NCBI GenBank assembly: GCA_034659855.1
Contig: JAYEIA010000114.1
Span: 1 to 11,934 of the forward strand
Source of the DNA: JAYEIA01 sp034659855
GTDB lineage: Bacteria; Bacteroidota; Bacteroidia; Bacteroidales; JAADGE01
Direction: 5' to 3'
DNA length: 11,934 nucleotides
Of this stretch, positions 7,704-11,934 are shown piece after piece; the first letter of the stretch is position 1; every line of letters starts with the position of its first letter. The position numbers and the translations under genes were made by a program. The notes under the pieces were generated by a model. That model searched no databases, was not told the DNA's origin, and saw only the letters and a list, made by a program, of their open reading frames with translations.

Positions 7704-8261
7704 ATGACAGAAAACGTAAAAAAATTGTGGGGCGAAGAGCTTGACATGATTCAAGATAAAGCCTTAAAAGATAAAACTGCAAAAGTGTGGGAACTCGCCC
7801 TTGAGCGCAGTGTAATGACTCCCGAAGATTTGCTGACCATTCCTTTTACTTTGCTTGTGCCCGACATAAAAGTCAGTTTTATGGCTCATAAACGGTCGGT
7901 GGTTCATATAGCCGCTGATGCCGGAAAACAAATGAAACGCTTTTTTGATACCGACCTGCCCATTGACCAAGATGTTCTGATTTCGGGAGCAATACTTGCC
8001 GATGTGGGTAAGTTATTGGAATATGAAAAAGACGAAAACGGAAATGCCGTACAGGGGAACTATGGAAAATATCTCAGACACCCATTTTCGGGCGTTTCCT
8101 TAGCCGAAGAATGCGGTTTGCCGGGCGAAGTTTGTCATATTATTGCCACCCATGCCGGAGAAGGCAATATGGTCAAACGAACCCCGGAAGCTTATGCGGT
8201 ACATCACGCCGATTTTATGACTTATCTGCCGTTTAAGGATGGATTGATTGTTGAGAAATAA
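7704..8261 (+). CDS. HD-superfamily protein with altered HD dyad
   Basis: A cytoplasmic 185-aa protein of the HD (phosphohydrolase) superfamily. The conserved layout is visible: an N-terminal region with IPFTLLVPDIKVSFMAHKR (46-64), His68, the HD-motif helix GAILADVGKLLEYE (95-108), RHPFSGVSLAEE (125-136), IIATHAGEG (146-154) and AVHHADFM (165-172). The motif that is normally HDxGK reads Ala99-Asp100-Val-Gly-Lys, so the dyad histidine is missing while His62, His68, His126, His150, His167 and His168 remain. The enzyme may bind metal differently or be inactive; the substrate is unknown. The ATG at 7704 is the first start in a well-conserved frame. It stands alone between two palindromic elements, with the structured element at 8262 directly abutting its stop. 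Confidence 0.7.
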   Translation: MTENVKKLWGEELDMIQDKALKDKTAKVWELALERSVMTPEDLLTIPFTLLVPDIKVSFMAHKRSVVHIAADAGKQMKRFFDTDLPIDQDVLISGAILADVGKLLEYEKDENGNAVQGNYGKYLRHPFSGVSLAEECGLPGEVCHIIATHAGEGNMVKRTPEAYAVHHADFMTYLPFKDGLIVEK

Positions 8262-8365
8262 CGGGTCGGATTTTTCTTGTGAACCCGCAGGGTCATTGAA
8301 TAAAATCCAATGATATGAGACTGTGCCGGAGGCATTGTCTCATTTTACAGGAAAAATCTAACCCG
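8262..8365. repeat. Multibranched inverted-repeat element abutting the HD gene stop
   Basis: An outer stem pairs 8262-8276 (CGGGTCGGATTTTTC) with 8351-8365, with 13 Watson-Crick pairs and one G-U in 15. Inside are three possible hairpins: ACCC/GGGT (8283-8293), TCATTG/CAATGA (8293-8313), and ATGAGACTGTGCC with GGCATTGTCTCAT (8315-8343, 11 of 13 pairs, GGA loop). The second and third share no bases; the first and second share one. It sits in the convergent gap between the HD gene and vapC. It could be a terminator-like 3' structure, a mobile palindromic repeat or a small RNA; no T-tract follows the outer stem. The rest of the gap (8366-8454) shows nothing. Confidence 0.55.
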
Positions 8366-8454
8366 ATATGAACAAAGACGCAGGCATTTATAATTTCAGT
8401 CAGTATATGGTTTTGTGCGGTTTTAATAACTAAATATTTGTCTGCCCAAACAAA

Positions 8455-8521
8455 TGCCAATTAAGAAATACAATGTTCTTTTTCAGCACTTTGCCACCAT
8501 AAATTATATACATTGTTGGCA
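8455..8521. repeat. Short inverted-repeat boundary downstream of vapC (possible attC-like site)
   Basis: TGCCAA (8455-8460) plus CAATGT (8471-8476) can pair with ACATTGTTGGCA (8510-8521), leaving a 10-base bulge and a central loop. The right side begins GTTGGCAAAAGTAC (8515-8528), which is an inverted copy (12/14) of GTATTTTTGCTAAC at 9235-9248 on the far side of vapBC. It therefore occupies the place expected of the second boundary of the vapBC module. The structure is much weaker than that of the palindrome at 9243. Confidence 0.35.
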
Positions 8522-8530
8522 AAAGTACAT

Positions 8531-8929
8531 TTATTCATCTATCCAATTCTCAATACTAATTCCGTTAATTCTCTCAAACTCACGAATGTTTCTTGTTACC
8601 ATAATCATGTCATTCACAATTGCAGTTGAACCAATAAACAAATCTAAATCCCCGATTATCTTTCCAATTGATTTTAAACGAGCCTTTTCTTTTCCGTAAA
8701 TTTTAAGGGAACCTAAAATAGGCAAAATTTCTATATTTTCAGCAAAATTTTCAACGACTTTCATGTTCTTTTCTGTTTGTTGGCTTTTCTCTGCCCCATA
8801 AATCAATTCTGCCAACGTAATTTCAGAAATCGCAAAATTTTCAAATCCAATTTTCTCAATCCGTTCTTTTAAACCAAATTGTCCTTTAAAATAATGGATG
8901 CAAATATTAGTATCAAGTAAGTATTCTAT
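8531..8929 (-). CDS. vapC: PIN-domain toxin (VapC type), expected ATG replaced by ATA
   Basis: A putative PIN-fold ribonuclease toxin. From 8929 the frame reads (I)EYLLDTNICIHYFKG and runs 132 codons to TAA, the usual VapC length. The acidic PIN residues are present: Asp6 in LLDTN, Glu41 in LAELIYG, Asp94/Asp96 in GDLDLFIGSTA, and the late TRNIREFERI and ENW signature. The codon where the initiator is expected is ATA (8929-8927), overlapping the antitoxin stop as TAATA instead of the usual TAATG. No ATG, GTG or TTG lies between the upstream in-frame stop and this codon. The first canonical option is TTG at 8815, which would remove Asp6. The toxin may thus be silenced, or start on a rare codon (ATA, or ATT two codons upstream) by coupling to the antitoxin. 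Identity is firm; expression is uncertain. Confidence 0.8.
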   Translation of the reverse strand: MEYLLDTNICIHYFKGQFGLKERIEKIGFENFAISEITLAELIYGAEKSQQTEKNMKVVENFAENIEILPILGSLKIYGKEKARLKSIGKIIGDLDLFIGSTAIVNDMIMVTRNIREFERINGISIENWIDE

Positions 8930-9168
8930 TAAAATTCTTCTATTTCTCGGTTATTTACCCTATCTGCCCGTATATCTTCAATTATTTCATCTGTAGTCCT
9001 ATCATCGACCCATGCACCAAAACAGGATGAAAAATCCCTTTCCTTTTCAGTTTCAATTCCGATTGATTGAGTCAACTTAATAATTAAAATCTTTTTTGAT
9101 TCATTATCCCAATTCCGCATAAACCGGAAATAATTATCTACTTTTCTATTCTTTATTGCTGTGTGCAT
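8929..9168 (-). CDS. Antitoxin partner of the PIN toxin (VapB-like, Bacteroidota type)
   Basis: A 79-aa acidic protein directly upstream of the PIN toxin, with its TAA sharing one base with the toxin's expected start codon. The C-terminal pattern FSSCFGAWVDDRTTDEII...RADRVNNREIEEF resembles the antitoxin half of Bacteroidota PIN-toxin pairs, where this tail is thought to sit in the toxin active site. The N-terminal half would carry DNA binding or dimerisation, but I see no definite ribbon-helix-helix or AbrB motif. Autorepression of the promoter at 9186-9216 is likely from the class of system, not shown by the sequence. The gene is intact and starts at the ATG at 9168. Confidence 0.7.
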   Translation of the reverse strand: MHTAIKNRKVDNYFRFMRNWDNESKKILIIKLTQSIGIETEKERDFSSCFGAWVDDRTTDEIIEDIRADRVNNREIEEF

Positions 9169-9185
9169 ACTTTTATGTTTTTCTA

Positions 9186-9216
9186 CAAATTTACATCTTT
9201 TTTATCGAATAATCAA
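9186..9216 (-). promoter_or_regulatory. Promoter of the antitoxin-toxin pair
   Basis: On the minus strand, TTG (9216-9214) is followed by 20 bases and TAAATTTG (9193-9186), a good match to the Bacteroidota TTG-N19/20-TAnnTTTG pattern. It lies about 17 bp before the antitoxin ATG. It is inside the vapBC module, so the module carries its own promoter. Confidence 0.55.
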
Positions 9217-9242
9217 TCATGTAATTCTGCTCTTGTATTTTT

Positions 9243-9345
9243 GCTAACGGAAATGCACTTATGACGGGCGTATTTTGTAGTTTGCGTAGGGAGCAGCGAC
9301 CAAAGCAAGCTACAAAATACGACTGGCATTAAGTGCAATGTTAGC
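9243..9345. repeat. 103-bp imperfect palindrome joining the two modules (attC-like)
   Basis: The ends are GCTAAC (9243-9248) and GTTAGC (9340-9345). The arms of about 42 bases match closely, including GCACTTA and CGTATTTTGTAG-TTGC, with small bulges near the ends (GGAAATGCAC against ATTGCAC) and a central loop around 9286-9304. Unpaired bases near one end and a long stem are typical of attC recombination hairpins. The outer sequence GTTAGCCACA is repeated inverted at 11437-11446 and GTATTTTTGCTAAC at 8515-8528. The last 12 codons or so of the methyltransferase gene run into its right arm. Confidence 0.7.
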
Positions 9346-10305
9346 CACATTTTCTTTTTCAAAGTTTAGCATCGTCTGACCGTTTCGTTTTATGCTATAT
9401 TTTTTATCATTTGTTGATACTGAGCAGTATTTTAAAAAACTTTTTGCTACATATTCTGCCAATTTTACAGGAACAGCATTTCCAATCATTTGCTCCATAT
9501 TCGATTTTGTTCCAAAAAAATCAAATGTTTTTGGGAAAGTCTGAATTATAGCTCTTTCCTTAGTAGTTAGAGGTCTTACTTTTGATAAATCTTTAATTTT
9601 ATCTCCTTTATGAATTTGATAGTTAGGCGGAATAGGTCTATTTACACCCCTAATTGTCGGGCTTGGTTCGTGAATACTAAATATACCACGCCTTTGATAA
9701 CTTCTTGGGTGTCTATAATAATATTCTGTTCCTAAACTATCTCCAAGATAATCAAAAACAGTCATCGGTTTCTTGTTTCCATTTTGTTGTAAATAATAGT
9801 CTATTGAATTATCAACTCCATTTAGTTCGCCTAATAAAAAAAACCTTTTCCTATTTTGCGGAACACCTGCTAAATTTGCATTTAAAACAATCTGACTTAA
9901 ACCATAATCGGCAAATTTTAGTATCTCTTTTGCTTTTTTTAAAGTATAGCTTTTAACAATTTGCTCTACATTTTCCATAATAAACCACCTGGGCTTTATT
10001 TTAGAAATAATTTCAGCAAAATAAATTGTCATATCAGCTCTTCCAAGCGTTTCATCTCTTTTGCCTGCACTTGAAAAATCTTGACAAGGCGGACCGCCAA
10101 TAATAATGTCTGCCTGTAAATCTTTTATTTCTTTTATTGCCTTTTCAGAAGAAAGGTCTATGTCATAAATTGGATGTTCGAAATTTTTTTCATACACATC
10201 AATGGCAGGCTTCCAATTATCAAATGCTGCTAATATCTCAAAACCTGCATTTTGAAAACCTAATGATAAACCACCGCATCCTGAGAATAAATCAACTACT
10301 TTCAT
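9310..10305 (-). CDS. DNA cytosine-5 methyltransferase (modification subunit of a HgiDI/HindV-like system)
   Basis: Transfers methyl groups from S-adenosylmethionine to C5 of cytosine to protect sites from the partner nuclease. From Met at 10305 it is 331 aa with the C5-MTase motifs in order: I DLFSGCGGLSLGF (5-17), IV GGPPCQDFSSAGKR with catalytic Cys74, VI ENVEQI (111-116), VIII QNRKRFFLLG (150-159), a target-recognition region around 180-240, IX RPLTTKERAIIQTFP, and X GNAVPVKLAEYVA (275-287). This start is chosen because motif I must sit at the N-terminus and it lies one base past the endonuclease stop; the ATG at 10347 would overlap the endonuclease by 41 nt. The tail after residue 293 is not conserved family sequence, and its last dozen codons lie in the palindrome at 9243-9345. 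Specificity GRCGYC is inferred from the partner. Confidence 0.9.
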   Translation of the reverse strand: MKVVDLFSGCGGLSLGFQNAGFEILAAFDNWKPAIDVYEKNFEHPIYDIDLSSEKAIKEIKDLQADIIIGGPPCQDFSSAGKRDETLGRADMTIYFAEIISKIKPRWFIMENVEQIVKSYTLKKAKEILKFADYGLSQIVLNANLAGVPQNRKRFFLLGELNGVDNSIDYYLQQNGNKKPMTVFDYLGDSLGTEYYYRHPRSYQRRGIFSIHEPSPTIRGVNRPIPPNYQIHKGDKIKDLSKVRPLTTKERAIIQTFPKTFDFFGTKSNMEQMIGNAVPVKLAEYVAKSFLKYCSVSTNDKKYSIKRNGQTMLNFEKENVANIALNASRIL

Positions 10306-10306
10306 A

Positions 10307-11374
10307 TTATTTGAATAATTCAGGTGAATTGTAAATAATTGCATCAAAACGTCTTTCGGGACTTAACAAACTTTGTCCGCCACCAAGAATAATTTTCTTA
10401 ATTTCTTTCTTCGTAATTCTTGGTTTTGTTAAATACTTCGATTTAATATATTGATTAGTTACAGAACCATTTACAGCAAAAGCCTTGTCGTTTTTAGTGT
10501 TGAATGATAGTTCGTCAATTATTTTGCTGTGGTCAAATTGTCCTTTTTGAGAAAACTCATAAAGCATTTTATACAACCAAATAAGGGTTCGTATTTGTCT
10601 ATTTATCTTCTTTATCGTTTTTTCTGTCTTGGCTGCATCAAGAAATAGTTTAACAAAACTGATATTGCTCCAAACAAAATTATCAAGACAGTTATCTGCA
10701 AGCATAGGCGATTTTCCATTAGTTTTCCAAATCGGTTGCATAACTAATGGTGTTTGCTTGTCGGTTAATTGTTTTAAAATATTTTCAATGCTTTTTACTA
10801 TATTAGGTATGAAAGGAATAACATTTTCAGTTTCGCTCCAATCTTTTATTTTTTGTGGTGTATTGTCAAAAAAAGAAGACAATGAACTGAAATTATTATC
10901 ATAGTTTTGCATTATGCTACAAGCAAGATAGACAATAGTATCTGGTCTTACGACTAATTCGCTTCCATATTCATTTTCTCTAAGCTCACAAGTTGAATTA
11001 TCAGGCAAGGCAGTCAGTTTTATTTCTATTCCACTTAAACAGTTCCCTGTTTTTAAATCCTGAATTACTAAATCAACTCTGGGTAGTGAACCAAGAACAT
11101 ATTTTTGATAAGGACTAAAAACATTCTCAAATGCAAAAAATGTATTATCGTCTGTTCGCTTCACATTAAAAAGTTTTTTTGTGGATAAGGTTGAATGAAC
11201 AATTTTTAAATCTTCATCAAGGGTAATATAGTTATTATCTATGTTCTTACTTTCAATGTATAAAGCCAAAGATGCAGGAAAAGATGAATTGAATTGGTTT
11301 TTACCCCAATTTTCTTTTACTGTAAAATCTCTGTTTGAATTATTTATGCCGAAAAGTCCGGGTTTGTTTGTCAT
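10307..11374 (-). CDS. Type II restriction endonuclease, HindVP/HgiDI family
   Basis: A 355-aa enzyme that starts KPGLFGINNSNRDF...ENWGKNQFNSSFPASLALYI, the characteristic N-terminus of the HindVP restriction endonuclease family. A PD-(D/E)xK-type active site is visible: Asp101 in PRVDLVI and Glu117-Ile-Lys119 in GIEIKLT. The C-terminal LLSPERRFDAIIYNS is also typical of the family. Known members (HgiDI, HindV) recognise GRCGYC. By eye I found one such site in the window, GGCGCC at 4986. The gene precedes the methyltransferase with only one base between the stop and the next start, so the pair is probably translationally coupled. No controller gene is seen. It appears intact. Confidence 0.85.
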   Translation of the reverse strand: MTNKPGLFGINNSNRDFTVKENWGKNQFNSSFPASLALYIESKNIDNNYITLDEDLKIVHSTLSTKKLFNVKRTDDNTFFAFENVFSPYQKYVLGSLPRVDLVIQDLKTGNCLSGIEIKLTALPDNSTCELRENEYGSELVVRPDTIVYLACSIMQNYDNNFSSLSSFFDNTPQKIKDWSETENVIPFIPNIVKSIENILKQLTDKQTPLVMQPIWKTNGKSPMLADNCLDNFVWSNISFVKLFLDAAKTEKTIKKINRQIRTLIWLYKMLYEFSQKGQFDHSKIIDELSFNTKNDKAFAVNGSVTNQYIKSKYLTKPRITKKEIKKIILGGGQSLLSPERRFDAIIYNSPELFK

Positions 11375-11396
11375 TTTATTGATTTTATCTTTTTTG

Positions 11397-11404
11397 CAAA
11401 GTTA
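11397..11404 (-). promoter_or_regulatory. Possible -7 element for the restriction-modification operon
   Basis: TAACTTTG on the minus strand matches TAnnTTTG, about 23 bp before the endonuclease ATG. No clear TTG box was found at the proper distance. It lies inside the module boundary at 11446, so the operon could carry its own promoter. Confidence 0.4.
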
Positions 11405-11934
11405 ATATTTTTAATCTTACTATACTATTTTGTCATTGTGGCTAACGCTATACTTGTGAACACTAATAAATCTTGATCATTATCATACTCGGTTTTATCG
11501 ATATCGCAATATAATAGTTTTTTAGTGTAACACCCAAATCTTCCGTGAGTACATTCAACCGGCATAATTATTTTAGTACCCCCATTTCTTTTGACCACTT
11601 TTAGAGATTCTTAGTTGCTTTTCACGTTCTTTGACTATGCTTCGGCAGAGTTTATCATTTACTGCTCCGAGCTATGTAACCGGTGAGATTTTAACCACAG
11701 TACTAAATACTTGTAAAGAAATAAGCTCGTATAAATTGTTAACTTTATTTTGTAACAAGCACTTAAAATATGCTTTGTCCTTATTTTTTTGTATTTATTT
11801 AAGAGTCCGGTCTAAAAAGTATGTTTTATTTCAGCAAAACAAGCTATATGCCTAATTATCAGAGTTTTATGAATTATTTTTTTGCTAACTTAAAACTCTT
11901 ATTTTTAGCACTTTAACTTTATAAACTCTCAACT
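11405..11934. other. Gene-poor right edge with possible gene remnants
   Basis: No gene can be named here. On the minus strand a 46-codon frame (11565-11425) begins MPVECTHGRFGCYTKKLLYC and ends across the module boundary GTTAGCCACA. A second short frame at about 11570-11670 reads VNDKLCRSIVKEREKQLRIS after an in-frame stop. Both look somewhat protein-like and may be decayed gene pieces, but I recognise neither. Two hairpins are possible: GTGAACACTAATAAA (11456-11470) with TTTTTTAGTGTAACAC (11518-11533), and AGAGTTTTA (11861-11869) with TAAAACTCT (11891-11899). Another GCTAAC preceded by a T-run occurs at 11884-11889, like the one at 9243. Confidence 0.35.

Larger units (their letters stand above)
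8515..11446 (-). mobile_element. Two tandem cassette-like modules: VapBC and restriction-modification
   Basis: Module one (8515-9248) holds vapBC between inverted repeats GTTGGCAAAAGTAC (8515-8528) and GTATTTTTGCTAAC (9235-9248), 12/14 matching. Module two (9340-11446) holds the endonuclease and methyltransferase genes between GTTAGCCACA (9340-9349) and TGTGGCTAAC (11437-11446), a perfect 10/10. All genes point the same way, and the modules meet at the 103-bp palindrome 9243-9345. In integron cassettes the first bases of a cassette mirror the inner core of its own attC, which is the pattern seen here. However, the cores only partly fit RYYYAAC/GTTRRRY and no integrase lies in the window, so other mobile-module types remain possible. 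Confidence 0.45.

Noticed and set aside
9243..9345. Calling the palindrome a canonical attC site
   Set aside because: The core sites fit RYYYAAC/GTTRRRY only in part and no integrase is present, so it is reported only as attC-like.
10306..10347. Earlier methyltransferase start (MMQLFTIHLNYSNN extension)
   Set aside because: It would overlap the endonuclease gene by 41 nt and add residues before motif I, which normally begins within the first few residues. The ATG at 10305, one base after the endonuclease stop, is better.
11631..11855. 74-codon plus-strand frame at the right edge
   Set aside because: No recognisable motif, AT-rich composition and no promoter or start context; probably chance.
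1..11934. CRISPR array, tRNA or rRNA genes
   Set aside because: No regularly spaced direct repeats and no tRNA or rRNA-like conserved segments were seen on either strand.

Overview
The window looks like a chromosomal piece of an AT-rich Bacteroidota bacterium. The evidence is the promoter style (TAnnTTTG -7 boxes, one with a TTTG at 19 bp), the lack of strong Shine-Dalgarno sequences, and the gene types: a long Bacteroidota-style PagL-like acyloxyacyl hydrolase, a PepD (M20C) dipeptidase, a single-chain isocitrate dehydrogenase and a Bacteroidota-type VapBC pair. No rRNA, tRNA or CRISPR array was seen.

Left part (1-5762, all minus strand). Reading leftward from 5762, a three-gene cluster comes first: a DUF4213/DUF364 protein (putative metal-chelate handling), a 574-aa membrane protein that appears to join ECF-transporter-like S and T regions to a THEP1-like P-loop NTPase, and a NifX/NifB-type cluster-binding protein broken by two compensating frameshifts. 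I infer a metal or metal-cofactor uptake and handling operon that has partly decayed. It is followed by pepD, which has its own near-perfect Bacteroidota promoter, and by the PagL-like gene, whose ATG overlaps the pepD stop codon (TAATG).

Middle (5763-8530). A 450-bp divergent intergenic region holds a 180-bp MITE-like element with imperfect inverted ends and the promoters for both directions. Isocitrate dehydrogenase follows on the plus strand and ends in a clear intrinsic terminator. Next come a 97-bp near-palindrome, an HD-superfamily protein that lacks the histidine of its HD dyad, and a branched, structured element of about 104 bp directly after that gene's stop codon.

Right part (8515-11934, accessory). 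Two modules lie head to tail on the minus strand: a VapBC-like toxin-antitoxin pair, and a HindVP/HgiDI-type restriction endonuclease with a C5-cytosine methyltransferase. Each module is bounded by its own short inverted repeat (12/14 bp and 10/10 bp). They are joined by a 103-bp imperfect palindrome with GCTAAC...GTTAGC ends. This layout resembles integron-type cassettes carrying attC-like hairpins, but the core sites are not canonical and no integrase is in view. The toxin gene reads full length but its expected ATG is ATA. The last 560 bases hold no gene that I can name.

All function calls are made by eye from protein motifs; no database search was run.
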